Counted from the first letter of the stretch, positions 41,992 to 52,266 are shown. The stretch: 64,000 bases of DNA from Clostridiales bacterium GWF2_38_85 (GCA_001797275.1 MGOY01000018.1:62001-126000), one strand, 5' to 3'. Translations and numbers: made by a program. The notes: generated from the letters alone by a model not told the origin.

Positions 41992-43002
41992 TTATTCTTC
42001 CGATCTGTTCATATCAAAATCAATCCAGACGGTATGGTCGAACTCAGGATTCATGATTTTAACTACTTCATAATCGATTTTTGCGTTTTTGGTGTCAGGC
42101 CACATTCCGCGTTCTGCGGTATGCTCCTCGGTCCAAAGATATTCGCCATCGGTATTATAAATACGTGTATTTGAAATACGTACATTCTTCATATACATAC
42201 CTTCGTCGGTATTATAAAGAGTGATTTCTTCCCAGTCATCCGAGCTTGCGTTTCCGTTCGTATCAAATTTAGTATTTTGTGGATAATCGAGTGCAACATC
42301 CTGATAGAATCTTATGTTTTGACCGATTTTCAATGCATATTGAAGCTGGAAAGTAACCTGGTCAACAGTCTTTTCATCATCTGTCAGATCAATAACAGAT
42401 AGTGTGGCGGTTCCATCTTCCTGCGATGCATCAAGCACCAGGCGGTATTTATGAGTTGAATTCAACTTTTTAGATGACTCATACCACTTGTTCCCGGTAA
42501 ATGTATCATCTACACTGTAAAGAGAGTAAAATATATGCCAGCCATTACCTCCGTCATTAACCAACCCTGAATCAATGCAGTTCTTCCACCAGCTACCCGT
42601 TGAATCATAAATATCGCAGCCAATGAACATATACGCATTGATAGACTTATTATCGCTTTTGCGTGTCAGATCAAGCTGCATAGTACCAAGATCTACATCA
42701 AACGAAGCCTTGTTATATCCGATTTTTGAGTAGACACAATATGCAGGACCGTCGAGATCACCTAAAAGGTGTCCGTTTGTTCTGTCACCGATATTTGTGT
42801 AAGTAAGGTTTGTAAGCATTTCGGTTATCTCCTCAGGTTCTGATGTTTCGGATACAGTTTTCGATGTCGCTTCTGATATTTCTGATACTGTACTGACATC
42901 ACTTTGTGCTGACGGAGTATCTTTGTTGTCATTATTACAGCTGCTGAATAGTGCAAGAAGTAATGAAAGTGTAATTATAATTGAAATTTTCTTTTTTTGC
43001 AT
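41992..43002 (-). CDS. Secreted lipoprotein of unknown function
   Basis: 336-residue protein with a lipoprotein signal: MQKKK, a hydrophobic run and the lipobox LFSSC (Cys near residue 22), followed by a Ser/Thr/Glu-rich linker to about residue 65. The remainder is predicted beta-rich (GTMQLDLTRKSDNKSINAYMF; SLYSVDDTFTGNKWYESS), perhaps a carbohydrate-binding or jelly-roll-like domain, but I cannot name it. Anchored outside the cell membrane. ATG after AAGGAGAAAATATT. Confidence 0.8.
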   Translation of the reverse strand: MQKKKISIIITLSLLLALFSSCNNDNKDTPSAQSDVSTVSEISEATSKTVSETSEPEEITEMLTNLTYTNIGDRTNGHLLGDLDGPAYCVYSKIGYNKASFDVDLGTMQLDLTRKSDNKSINAYMFIGCDIYDSTGSWWKNCIDSGLVNDGGNGWHIFYSLYSVDDTFTGNKWYESSKKLNSTHKYRLVLDASQEDGTATLSVIDLTDDEKTVDQVTFQLQYALKIGQNIRFYQDVALDYPQNTKFDTNGNASSDDWEEITLYNTDEGMYMKNVRISNTRIYNTDGEYLWTEEHTAERGMWPDTKNAKIDYEVVKIMNPEFDHTVWIDFDMNRSEE

Positions 43003-43088
43003 AATATTTTCTCCTTAATTTGTTTTATCATAAGCATATCTGAAGTTTATCGGTGGCGAAGTTATTGGCATACAGCCACTCACATATT

Positions 43089-44975
43089 TTATATGTATTG
43101 TTTTAACTGATTGATTATGTTTTTATCTTTTAGATTTTTTATTGCTCTTTCATATAATAAATCGAGATAATTTTCAAAAGCATTACACATTATTTGATTG
43201 TTTACCATAAAAACTGTTACCGGTGAGGCATTTTTCATTATTACTGTTCCGATGCGTTTTTTATGAATGACCGATATATTTTTAAACGGGCTAACATTTA
43301 TAGGAATAAGCTTATATTTGGGGTTGCATTCAATAATTGTAATTATGTGTTTAATATGCTCCTTGTATTCCTCAAAAGTATAATACAAAGGTTTATCAAG
43401 TATAAAGCCACATATATCAATTCGAATATTTGAGAAGTTTTCAATGTCGGGGATTACACATAGCTCGGTGTAGTCGTTATCTGCAATTCTTTTTTCAAAA
43501 CGCTTGATTCTCGAAATATAATACTGCTTGATTCTATAAATTGTATCTCCACTGATATTATTACGATTAAGTATGCTATCAAGAAGCTTGAGTGGCATTG
43601 TATATAGAGGTAGAGTATTTAATAATGATTTCAACGGACCGTTCTGAAGCTCATATTCGCCGAATCTCAACATGAATTTATCTGCGGAATGCTTTGAAAA
43701 TATCTTCATCAACGACGTGCAGGACGATAGAAGAGCTTCATATTGTAGATTAACGTAATCAACTGCATTCTTGTCGGTTGTTAGAACATACTCTGCGTTC
43801 CTTTCCGTACCTTGCACGCAGCTGGAGGTTATACTTGCTAAATCAGGCGCATGAAATATCGTTCTTCTGAAACGTACATCCTCCGGGATATTACAATAAT
43901 ACGGTTCAATCATTCCCGTCATGTAAACAGGAAGCCATTTTTCTATGCCTGCCAGCATCTCGTTCATGTTTCTATCAATATGATGTATTATCCTTATTTT
44001 ATTGCCTTTCATAAGTATAGTACGCATCATATCAGTCCATGTTTTTGTGAAAGCTTCGTCATTACTCATCCAATCTATTTGTTGGTCTGAATATAAATTC
44101 AAAATACTCGGTTTATTACGATTGATAATAAGGGATAAAAATTTGATGACAGCCTGACGTATACCTACAAGTCCATAAAAATTCTCAGAAATAATTTGTG
44201 TTCCGTATATATTGTTTGCAGAATATGCGTCCGATAATTGTCGAGGTCGAATGTTTTCTATATGAAATTCGTCAATCTTATCAAGAAAATTATCCATTTC
44301 GAAGTTTATTGTACTTTCAAAGGACTCATTGAGCCACTCATAAATAAATGACGCAATATCAACATAATCGGAAGTGTTTTCAGATTTATTAATTCCAATC
44401 TCAATCATCCGAAGCTGCTCTTCAGATTTGACGCATGTCGCAATATAATCGCTGATTTTTTTAACGATTTCACTATCAGGTTTTGGCGAACGCATACCAC
44501 TGCGGTATCTGCTTATAAGAGAACTGTCAACGTTAAGTATGCGGGCAAGCCTGATATTGGAAACATCAATAATATTCATCAGAATATTAATCTTTTCACT
44601 GAAGTCCTTTAAAATAATCGTTTTTTGTTTTCTTGATTTTTTTAATAATATTGTCGGCGAGGTTGTCTTTCCCGGTTTTAATAAGGAATCTTCATTATTA
44701 AACCACTCATTTATATTTTTGGTAAGTGCATCTTTAGATAATTCATTCTGAACGTGAAGATACTTCTTTAACTCTGTTGTTTTTGAAGTCTCCATACAAT
44801 AATTAACAATAACTTCGCTTATTCTATGAATAACCTCACTGTTTTTCAAAGGTATCCTTGCACCGCTTCTGTACCGACTGAGTAATGAAGAATCGATATC
44901 TGTTTTTCGTGATAAATAAATGTTTGTTATATTAATAGCTTTTAATATTGAATCAAGCTTTTCAGAAAAAATCAT
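43089..44975 (-). CDS. Large regulator-like protein with two HTH repeats
   Basis: 628-residue protein. Two XRE/lambda-repressor-like helix-turn-helix units sit in its first 200 residues: NIYLSRKTDIDSSLLSRYRSGARIP near residue 20 and NIRLARILNVDSSLISRYRSGMRSP near 145, clearly an internal duplication. The remaining 400 residues are mixed and unrecognised. I use the ATG at 44975, six bases after GTGAGG, over the track's GTG at 44987. A monocistronic cytoplasmic regulator is the most likely role; the ligand is unknown. Confidence 0.75.
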   Translation of the reverse strand: MIFSEKLDSILKAINITNIYLSRKTDIDSSLLSRYRSGARIPLKNSEVIHRISEVIVNYCMETSKTTELKKYLHVQNELSKDALTKNINEWFNNEDSLLKPGKTTSPTILLKKSRKQKTIILKDFSEKINILMNIIDVSNIRLARILNVDSSLISRYRSGMRSPKPDSEIVKKISDYIATCVKSEEQLRMIEIGINKSENTSDYVDIASFIYEWLNESFESTINFEMDNFLDKIDEFHIENIRPRQLSDAYSANNIYGTQIISENFYGLVGIRQAVIKFLSLIINRNKPSILNLYSDQQIDWMSNDEAFTKTWTDMMRTILMKGNKIRIIHHIDRNMNEMLAGIEKWLPVYMTGMIEPYYCNIPEDVRFRRTIFHAPDLASITSSCVQGTERNAEYVLTTDKNAVDYVNLQYEALLSSCTSLMKIFSKHSADKFMLRFGEYELQNGPLKSLLNTLPLYTMPLKLLDSILNRNNISGDTIYRIKQYYISRIKRFEKRIADNDYTELCVIPDIENFSNIRIDICGFILDKPLYYTFEEYKEHIKHIITIIECNPKYKLIPINVSPFKNISVIHKKRIGTVIMKNASPVTVFMVNNQIMCNAFENYLDLLYERAIKNLKDKNIINQLKQYI

Positions 44976-45168
44976 AATATTCCTCACTCATATTTAGTAT
45001 GTTAATATAATATCATATAATTGTTAAATATGCAATGACATTATTTTGTCATTGACAAATTGCTGTTAATGTAAATGTCCATCACTTAAATGGAAAACTG
45101 AGTATTGCGAAAAATTGTTATAGCATATTACAATATTTAATATAAACTCACAATGAAAAATTAAGCGT

Positions 45169-45211
45169 ATTTTCAAAATAAACCCCGAAGCAGAGCTGAT
45201 GCTTCGGGGTT
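45169..45211 (-). terminator. Terminator of hcp
   Basis: 12-bp perfect stem (AACCCCGAAGCA / TGCTTCGGGGTT on the + strand) read on the minus strand, where it is followed by TATTTTG. It lies 29 bases beyond the hcp stop. Confidence 0.82.
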
Positions 45212-45239
45212 CCTTTATAAACAGGTTACTTAAAATACA

Positions 45240-46799
45240 TTAACCGAGAATTTTCTTTAAATCCGCTTCTGCTGTTGAAATAGGTGAAATATTGTACTTT
45301 TCAACAAGATATTTCAGTATATTTGGTGAGATAAAAGCGGGAAGTGTTGGTCCAAGATATATATTTTTGATTCCTAAATAAAATAGGGTAAGCAAAATAC
45401 ATACTGCTTTTTGCTCGTACCAGGAAAGCACCATTGATAATGGAAGCTCATTGACCTCACACTCCATTGCTTTGGAAAGCTCAACAGCAACTTTGATTGC
45501 ACTATAGGCATCATTGCATTGCCCTATGTCCATCAATCTGGGAATACCGTTAATTTCACCGAGCTGCATATCATTGAAACGGTATTTACCACAAGCTAAA
45601 GTAAGAATTATAGTATTCTTTGGCGTATTCTTGACGAAATCTGTGTAGTAATTACGGCCGGGCTTTGCACCATCACAACCGCCAACAAGGAAGATATGCC
45701 TGATTGATCCGCTTTTCATAGCATTAACAGCCATGTCAGCAACTGAAAGAACGGTATGATGACCGAATCCGACTGTTACTTCGAAACCGCCATTAATACC
45801 GTACATATTTCTTCCATTAGGATAACCGCCAAGCTCAAGAGCTTTTTTGATTATCTGGCTGAAATCTTTATTCTGCCCAATATGTCTGGTACCGGGGTAT
45901 TCAACGACATCAGTTGTGAAAATTCTATCGCGATAATTTTCTTTAACAGGCATAATACAGTTTGTTGTGAATAAAACAGGAGCTGGAATATTTTCAAATT
46001 CCTTCTGTTGGTTTTGCCAAGCTGTACCGAAATTACCTTTAAAATGTTGATATGCCTTAAGTCTGGGATATGCGTGTGCAGGAAGCATCTCACCATGAGT
46101 ATAAATATTGATGCCTTTATCCTTCGTCTGCTCAAGTAGTAAATATAAATCTTGAAGATCATGTCCCGATACTACAATAAATGGACCCTTTTCGATATTG
46201 AGAGTTACTTTTGTTGGGACAGGGTTTCCGTAGGTTTCTGTATTTGCTCTGTCAAGCAACTCCATACACTTCAGATTAACACGACCTACTTCAAGAACGA
46301 CAGGAAGAAGCTCACTTGCTCTGTTCATTTCGCCAATAGCACTCAATGCAGTACAGAAGAAATGATTAACTTCATTATCTGTATACCCTAATTTCATTGC
46401 ATGAAAAGCATATGCTGCCATACCTTTTAAGCCAAACAAAATTAAAGATTTCAGAGAGCGAATATCCTCTCCTGCATCCCAAATCTCCTCCATCTCCTGA
46501 TCTGGAAATTGACAACCTAATTTTTCTTGTAAATTATGAATTCTGTTAATACGGTCGCTTATTGAAAAGCTGTCAAAGTTTACATTCGTTACAGTTGCAA
46601 ATAATGCAATTATAATATCTTTATAAACATTTATTTCCTGCTTTCCTTCAACTGCTGTCCGGGCAAGAGATATAAGAGAACCTACTAATTCATCCTGCAG
46701 AACAGCGGTATCTTCATTCTTACCGCAAACACCCTTCGTGCCTGTGCAAGCTTTACAACCTGCTGTTTGTTCACATTGAAAACAAAACATTTCTGACAT
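45240..46799 (-). CDS. hcp: Hydroxylamine reductase / hybrid cluster protein Hcp
   Basis: 519-residue Hcp. The N-terminal cluster Cys are in MFCFQCEQTAGCKACTGTKGVCGK; the hybrid-cluster ligands are suggested by YTHGEMLPAH, LFTTNCIMP, VGGCDGAKPGRNYY and ACGKYRF. Hcp reduces NO or hydroxylamine and protects against nitrosative stress in anaerobes. The track start (46826) includes the ribosome site AAGGAGG as codons; I take the ATG at 46799. A Crp/Fnr-type regulator lies about 500 bases away and divergent, the usual arrangement for Hcp control. Confidence 0.94.
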   Translation of the reverse strand: MSEMFCFQCEQTAGCKACTGTKGVCGKNEDTAVLQDELVGSLISLARTAVEGKQEINVYKDIIIALFATVTNVNFDSFSISDRINRIHNLQEKLGCQFPDQEMEEIWDAGEDIRSLKSLILFGLKGMAAYAFHAMKLGYTDNEVNHFFCTALSAIGEMNRASELLPVVLEVGRVNLKCMELLDRANTETYGNPVPTKVTLNIEKGPFIVVSGHDLQDLYLLLEQTKDKGINIYTHGEMLPAHAYPRLKAYQHFKGNFGTAWQNQQKEFENIPAPVLFTTNCIMPVKENYRDRIFTTDVVEYPGTRHIGQNKDFSQIIKKALELGGYPNGRNMYGINGGFEVTVGFGHHTVLSVADMAVNAMKSGSIRHIFLVGGCDGAKPGRNYYTDFVKNTPKNTIILTLACGKYRFNDMQLGEINGIPRLMDIGQCNDAYSAIKVAVELSKAMECEVNELPLSMVLSWYEQKAVCILLTLFYLGIKNIYLGPTLPAFISPNILKYLVEKYNISPISTAEADLKKILG

Positions 46800-47300
46800 T
46801 TCCTTATCCTCCTTTATTTTTTTCAAAACACTTTTTACCCTCAGCTTAACATGAATCTTTGATTTGTAATTAATTTATATAAATTGAAGCAATCTGATTT
46901 ATATGCTAAGCATGCAGATCTGCCCCGACTCGGCAGTCCGCTATTGATTTGCTGGTATGACAAGATCAACAGGATTTACTATGCTTGTGTTTTGATTGGT
47001 TGTATAAACAATAAATACCAAATGTTTACACGTTCTTTTATACTTATATAATAAATCATTTTTTGAAATTTGTCAATAATCAATATATTATTCACAAAAA
47101 ATTCTAAAAATTTAATTGTCAATTAATACCATATGATTTTAAATATAGAATGTTTCGAGTAAAAATTTTAATAACATAACATAATATAACATATTAACCA
47201 TAATAAAATAATATTATAACAAATAACTTGCTTTTCTGTTATTATTATAGTATATTGATAATAGAAAGTATGTTGGTTTTACAACGAAAGGAGAAATTAT
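46800..47300. promoter_or_regulatory. 501-base AT-rich divergent intergenic region, hcp / crp-fnr
   Basis: No ORF of note. A promoter for the regulator gene is visible at 47228-47256 (TTGCTT, 17 bases, TATATT). Two palindromes are candidate regulator sites: AATTTATATAAATT at 46872-46885 and TTAATTG-T-CAATTAA at 47112-47126. The second lies in the middle of the region. The AT-rich background makes chance palindromes likely. I could not fix an hcp promoter with confidence. Confidence 0.5.
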
Positions 47301-47993
47301 GTGGAAAAAAATATAGAACTATTTAAAAAAATATCTTTATTTAAAGGCATGGAAGAAAATGAGATAATACAACTTATAAATTGCCTTGGTGCAATAAAAA
47401 AGAAATATAGTAAAAATACTCAAATATTTGAATCCGGAATTAAAAACATTCATGTTGGAATCCTCATTTCTGGTGAAGTACATATAGTAGAAGAAGATGT
47501 TTACGGTAATCAAAATATTTTTTTTCGATTGCATCAGGGAGATATTTTTGGAGAAGTATTTACTTTAATAAATATTATCAATTCGGCTACAATTCCTGTA
47601 GCAATAACAGAATGCGAAGTTCTATTGATTGACAAAAATAGTATTTTAACTCCATGTAATAAAATATGCAGTTCGCATATTAAATTAATTGAAAATTTGC
47701 TTTATAATGTAGCAAATAAAGCATTTGATCTGCATAGTAAAGTACTTATATTATCAAAACGGACTACGCGTGACAAGCTATTAACATTTTTAAGTTGCAA
47801 AAGCAGGGAGTCAGGAGATCAGTTATTTTCAATTTCTTTTAACAGACAACAACTTGCAGATTTTCTTTGTGTTGACAGAAGTGCATTATCTGTTGAACTC
47901 AGCAAATTGAAAAAAGAAGGAATTTTAGATTATCATAAAAATACCTTCAGAATCAATACAGATATTATTGATAACGCAAGTATTCGTTGTTAA
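47301..47993 (+). CDS. Crp/Fnr-family transcriptional regulator
   Basis: 230-residue regulator: cyclic-nucleotide-binding-like beta barrel (residues about 10-120; GILISGEVHIVEEDVYGN, HQGDIFGEVFTL) and a C-terminal winged helix (FNRQQLADFLCVDRSALSVELSKLKKEGIL). It lacks the N-terminal cysteine set of Fnr, so it is not a classical 4Fe-4S oxygen sensor; HcpR/DNR-like haem or other sensing is possible. GTG start at 47301 after AAAGGAGAAATTAT. Divergent from hcp, which is its likely target. Confidence 0.88.
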   Translation: MEKNIELFKKISLFKGMEENEIIQLINCLGAIKKKYSKNTQIFESGIKNIHVGILISGEVHIVEEDVYGNQNIFFRLHQGDIFGEVFTLINIINSATIPVAITECEVLLIDKNSILTPCNKICSSHIKLIENLLYNVANKAFDLHSKVLILSKRTTRDKLLTFLSCKSRESGDQLFSISFNRQQLADFLCVDRSALSVELSKLKKEGILDYHKNTFRINTDIIDNASIRC

Positions 47994-48036
47994 ATTTCTG
48001 TATAAATCAAAATTAAATCAGAAAGAGAAAACTAAT

Positions 48037-48330
48037 ATGAACAATAAAAACATGGATAAAAGGTTCTTTAAAATTCTGTATACATTATACGCATTATCAA
48101 GCATTGGATTTGCAATCCGAATATTTACGACCTCAGTATTAACAGAAAAGGAATATTATATCGGAATTCCGGTATGTGTTATGTTTATAGCTTTAGCTGT
48201 ATTTTATATCTATATTGCATTTTTCAAAAAAGAAGGTTTTGAAAAATCAAACTGGTTCTACAGACTTGAGTATGCTGGATTTGGAATTGTGCTGATACAG
48301 ATAGCACTGTCAACAGAATTGTTTAAATAA
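48037..48330 (+). CDS. Small membrane protein
   Basis: 97-residue protein with three probable membrane helices (about 14-32, 41-60 and 76-93) and a Lys/Asn-rich N-terminus. I take the ATG at 48037; the track start at 47968 lies inside the upstream gene. The ribosome site is weak (AGAAAGAGAAAAC). It follows the Crp/Fnr gene by 43 bases and is probably in its operon. Function unknown. Confidence 0.7.
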   Translation: MNNKNMDKRFFKILYTLYALSSIGFAIRIFTTSVLTEKEYYIGIPVCVMFIALAVFYIYIAFFKKEGFEKSNWFYRLEYAGFGIVLIQIALSTELFK

Positions 48331-48335
48331 AAAAT

Positions 48336-48368
48336 AACAGCTGAAGATTTTCTTCAGCTGTTCGCTTT
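48336..48368. terminator. Bidirectional terminator
   Basis: 12-bp perfect stem (AACAGCTGAAGA / TCTTCAGCTGTT) with a three-base loop between the small membrane protein gene and the convergent alpha-galactosidase gene. Followed by CGCTTTTA on the + strand and TTATTTTT on the minus strand. Confidence 0.8.
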
Positions 48369-48377
48369 TATAGCTTT

Positions 48378-50573
48378 TTATACTTTTACTTTAAAATACT
48401 TGGCGATGCTTGTTCCGTCACCGAACCAGCCGTTCAGCCTTAAGCCTGCGTTCATCAGTGTATCACCGTGATATTCAGCACCGGTTTCGGTATCGATATA
48501 AATTTTATCTTTATCCAAACCTCTTAGTTTTACAAAGTAGGTATGGTTGATGACAACTCGTATTGAAACAAAGGTGAACAATGCTTCGTTCTTGTCCTCC
48601 GATACATACTCCCATGCACAGTATCTCTCATTTTCATATGGGCTGATCAGACGATAAAAATCACCGAAGTTTATAATATGATAATATTTATGATAATCGT
48701 TGACTTGCTTCTTGATCAGAGCTTTTTCGTTATCATTCAAATGGTTCAGATCAAGCTCATAACCGAACGCACCTGCCATTGCAACGTTGCCGCGTGTTTC
48801 AAAGGAAGTAACTCTTCCGGTTTGGTGATTAGGACTTGCCGAGACATGAGCACTCATTGTTGATGAGGGATAAACAAAAGATGTACCATACTGTATGAAG
48901 CATCTTTCGATCGCATCAGTGTTGTCGCTGGTCCAGATCTGCGGGGAGTAGTACAGCATTGCGGGATCAAATCTTCCACCACCACCCGAACAGCCCTCAA
49001 ACAGTATATTCGGGAAAGCGGTTGTCAATCTTTCGAGCAGATCATATAAACCGAGTATATAGCGGTGGAATACCTCCTGCTGTCTTTCAACCGGAAGCAG
49101 GTCGCTGCCGACCTCGGAAAGATTGCGGTTGAAATCCCATTTTACATAAGCAATATTCGTTGATGAAAGGACAACTGACATAGTGTCAAAGAGATAATCC
49201 CGCACATCCTTGCGTGACATATCGAGAACCAGTTGCTGTCTTCCGGTTGAACGATCTCTGCCGTTTACATGCAGACACCAATCGGGATGTGCATCATAAA
49301 GCTTTGAAATTGGCGAAATCATCTCAGGCTCATACCAGATACCAAACTTCAATCCGAGTGCATTTATACGTTTGACAAGGCTGTCAAGGTCACCATTTAA
49401 CTTACTTTCATTGACAAACCAGTCGCCAAGTGAACTGTTATCATCATTACGGTTACCGAACCAACCATCGTCCATAACAAGCATTTCAATACCAAGGTTA
49501 GCCGCATCTTCAGCGATTCTGACCAGCTTGTCATCATCGAAACCGAAATAGGTAGCTTCCCAGTTATTAACTAAGATCGGACGCATTGCATCACGCCAAG
49601 GACCTTTGCAAAGGTTTTTACGATATAAATGATGGTAGGTCTGTGACAACTCGCCAAGACCGTTCGCAGAGTATACAGTTACAACCTCAGGTGTTGTGAA
49701 GCTCTGATCTGATTCAAGCAACCATTCAAAGTCGGTGGGGTTGATACCCATAATAACTCTCGTATAATCAAAGCAGTCAACCTCAACATCAACAGCGAAG
49801 TTGCCACTGTAAACCAACGAAAAGCCAAATGCTTCTCCGCTGGTTTCGGTTGCGGTCTTATCACAAAGTATAGTAAAAGGATTATGATTATGACTTGATG
49901 AACCGCGCTTGCTTGAAATGGATTGTATCCCGTGGATTAATGATTTTCTCTCGAATTTTCTCTCTGCAACATGCTTTCCGTGAAAATGTATGAGATCAAA
50001 ATCTGAACGAGGTATATCAAGTGTCATCGAATATGCTCTCTGTAAGCGGAGCGCATCTTTTGAAGTGTTTGTTATTTTTACACTGCGTGCGATAGCATTA
50101 TGAGCAGTAAAAGCAGAATAGGCAAGTACAACCTCAGCACCTGACAAACTGTCAAGCATCATAATTTCAAGTGTCTGAGCTTTGCTGTCATCGTTTACAT
50201 AAGTTGCGGGCAAGCCTTCAAGTTTAGCTTTGCCATCATAAATTCTATGAGATTTATATTTTAATTCGGTAGCAGTATTTCCGGATGGCATCTTAACCGA
50301 GAGTGCTGAGATTCTGAAGTCACCTGCTCCGTTACAGGAGTATTCCTGAGGTTGTGTATCAAGCGAGAACAATCCCGATTCTCTTGAAGGCGGTAGCGGA
50401 CTGAATGCTGCGTTTACATGATTTGCAAGCAGATGACTGACATCATCATCAGAAATATAGCTACCATAATAAAGGTGGATTAAATATCCGTTTTCTCTTA
50501 CCTGCATTATATAGGTTGAGCTGCCGGCATCAAGTCTGAAGATTTTTTTACTGTTGTTGTATTTGATTGGCAT
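48378..50573 (-). CDS. Alpha-galactosidase, GH36
   Basis: 731-residue GH36 enzyme of normal length. It has an N-terminal beta-supersandwich (about 1-330), a TIM barrel with MLVMDDGWFGNR, YVKWDFNRNLSE (nucleophile Asp) and FEGCSGGGGRFD, and IWTSDNTDAIER (acid/base Asp), then a C-terminal beta domain. It hydrolyses alpha-1,6-galactosides such as melibiose and raffinose. No signal peptide, so it acts on imported oligosaccharides. No transporter gene is adjacent. ATG eight bases after GAGAGGA. Confidence 0.96.
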   Translation of the reverse strand: MPIKYNNSKKIFRLDAGSSTYIMQVRENGYLIHLYYGSYISDDDVSHLLANHVNAAFSPLPPSRESGLFSLDTQPQEYSCNGAGDFRISALSVKMPSGNTATELKYKSHRIYDGKAKLEGLPATYVNDDSKAQTLEIMMLDSLSGAEVVLAYSAFTAHNAIARSVKITNTSKDALRLQRAYSMTLDIPRSDFDLIHFHGKHVAERKFERKSLIHGIQSISSKRGSSSHNHNPFTILCDKTATETSGEAFGFSLVYSGNFAVDVEVDCFDYTRVIMGINPTDFEWLLESDQSFTTPEVVTVYSANGLGELSQTYHHLYRKNLCKGPWRDAMRPILVNNWEATYFGFDDDKLVRIAEDAANLGIEMLVMDDGWFGNRNDDNSSLGDWFVNESKLNGDLDSLVKRINALGLKFGIWYEPEMISPISKLYDAHPDWCLHVNGRDRSTGRQQLVLDMSRKDVRDYLFDTMSVVLSSTNIAYVKWDFNRNLSEVGSDLLPVERQQEVFHRYILGLYDLLERLTTAFPNILFEGCSGGGGRFDPAMLYYSPQIWTSDNTDAIERCFIQYGTSFVYPSSTMSAHVSASPNHQTGRVTSFETRGNVAMAGAFGYELDLNHLNDNEKALIKKQVNDYHKYYHIINFGDFYRLISPYENERYCAWEYVSEDKNEALFTFVSIRVVINHTYFVKLRGLDKDKIYIDTETGAEYHGDTLMNAGLRLNGWFGDGTSIAKYFKVKV

Positions 50574-50598
50574 ATGGGAGATCCTCTCGAAATTAATA

Positions 50599-52266
50599 TT
50601 AAAGTGTAATATATAAAAACATTGAAGATATGCAGAAAATAAAAATGAGAACAGTTAAAAAGGCATTGTACCACTTTTGTGGTTTTATCTTTTCACCGGG
50701 CATTGAGAGACCGATAAAAAATGCACCGATTATAACAGTAGGAACGATATATCTGAAGTCCATAGTGCAGTCATGAGGGAAATCAAAGCAGAACTTAATA
50801 TATGAACCCATTATAGTTACATATAAAACTCCAAAGAACACACGAAATGCATTGCTTACTATTTCAGTTTTCTTAAAAATAAAATATATGATTGCTAATA
50901 CTGCGATAATGCAAATTATTAAATTCGCAAAGAATAGTACATTGGAAAAATAATAAGTATGGGTTTGGGATTTTCCGATATAATACTCACCAAACAAGGA
51001 TGTTTTCAAAATCATTAAAGCTAAATTGTGTTCACGATATTCATATCCATAATACGAACCTCGCGCCATCCACACATCAGCTGAAGAAAAGTCAAACAAC
51101 CTTTGCCATATTGAATATTGTCCAAGATACTGTGAATGTCCTTCGGTTTTTATTTTCGGAATGTATGTAAGCGGTACATTGTTGTAAAAAAAGTTCCTAA
51201 TCCCCCACCATAAACCCAATGGAACAACAACTGTTGTAAATGCTGAAAATTGTTTTATGAATTTAAAGTAAGTTTTGCTTTTAAAGAATTTAATAATAAA
51301 TAACAAAGCAATTGCCGGAGCAACTAATGCTACTGAAAGCTTTGTCATCATGCCGAAACCAACAGCAAAAGCAATTTTGAGTATGTTTATAAGCGTAGGA
51401 TTTTTATACCATTGAATTGTACATAAAATCGCTGCAAGGAAAAACATTATGGATAGGATATCATTGTTTATACTTCCAGAAAGTATTATAAAAGTCGGGT
51501 GAAAGGCAACAATTGCTGTTGAGGCAATCAATCCTTTGCTGCTCATCTTAAAGCTATTGAATATCTTATATGAGATAATCATACAGGTTGATGAGAAGAA
51601 CAATGTCAACAATTGCAGATTTTCTTTTGCAAGCTCAGATATTTCAGCACCGGGAGCTCCAATTATCAAATTTTGTATCTTGAACCATAATGCGGCGATT
51701 GCATAATAAAACGGAGGATGATAAAATTGATTTACATTTTCAGTGTCAACAGGTGGTAACGCAGTAAAATTGTATTTATAAAAAAACTCAATGTAATTTA
51801 AGTGTCCATTGTTTCCACCAAAATCATGCTGTCGGTCTCCCCAACCGGTTTCTATTATATATACCAAACGAATTGTAAACCCAAGAATAAACAATAATAG
51901 AATTATTCTTTTTGTAGTCAATTTTTTCTGTAACGCCCAAATAAAGCCTAAACCAATTGTAAAAACAATACCTGCTGCAGCAATCATTTCAATCGGATCT
52001 TCAAGAGTTAAATAATTGTAATCCAGGTAAAAAGCAATAATTAGTAATATAAATGTGAATCCTAAATATTCTATAATGCTAAAATACTTTCTGGAATAAA
52101 TGCATCCAAATACAATTATAACAGACTGAACTATAAACATAATAATCAATCCGGGAAGATAGGTATGACCTTTTTCAAGGGGATTAAATATTGCACAGCA
52201 TAGACATATAATAAACAGAACAGCATATGGATGTGCAATAGCAAGCTTTTTAATTTTAGTAGACAT
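50599..52266 (-). CDS. GT39/ArnT-like polytopic membrane glycosyltransferase
   Basis: 555-residue protein with about 11-13 membrane helices. The first large loop carries GWGDRQHDFGGNNGHLNYIEFF and ENVNQFYHPPFYYAIAAL, the region where GT39/GT83-type (PMT/ArnT) transferases keep catalytic Asp and the HxPxFY motif. It probably uses a polyprenyl-phosphate sugar donor on the outer membrane face. I use the ATG at 52266: GGAG lies six bases upstream, while the track's ATG at 52278 overlaps that site. The leader can hide this ribosome site (see the separate entry). It follows the U32 peptidase gene on the same strand after 137 bases. Confidence 0.85.
   Translation of the reverse strand: MSTKIKKLAIAHPYAVLFIICLCCAIFNPLEKGHTYLPGLIIMFIVQSVIIVFGCIYSRKYFSIIEYLGFTFILLIIAFYLDYNYLTLEDPIEMIAAAGIVFTIGLGFIWALQKKLTTKRIILLLFILGFTIRLVYIIETGWGDRQHDFGGNNGHLNYIEFFYKYNFTALPPVDTENVNQFYHPPFYYAIAALWFKIQNLIIGAPGAEISELAKENLQLLTLFFSSTCMIISYKIFNSFKMSSKGLIASTAIVAFHPTFIILSGSINNDILSIMFFLAAILCTIQWYKNPTLINILKIAFAVGFGMMTKLSVALVAPAIALLFIIKFFKSKTYFKFIKQFSAFTTVVVPLGLWWGIRNFFYNNVPLTYIPKIKTEGHSQYLGQYSIWQRLFDFSSADVWMARGSYYGYEYREHNLALMILKTSLFGEYYIGKSQTHTYYFSNVLFFANLIICIIAVLAIIYFIFKKTEIVSNAFRVFFGVLYVTIMGSYIKFCFDFPHDCTMDFRYIVPTVIIGAFFIGLSMPGEKIKPQKWYNAFLTVLIFIFCISSMFLYITL

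Noticed and set aside
46941-46968. TTGAT...ATCAA as a Crp/Fnr operator for hcp
   Set aside because: The arms are 16 bases apart, whereas Crp/Fnr sites need four to six, so it does not fit.
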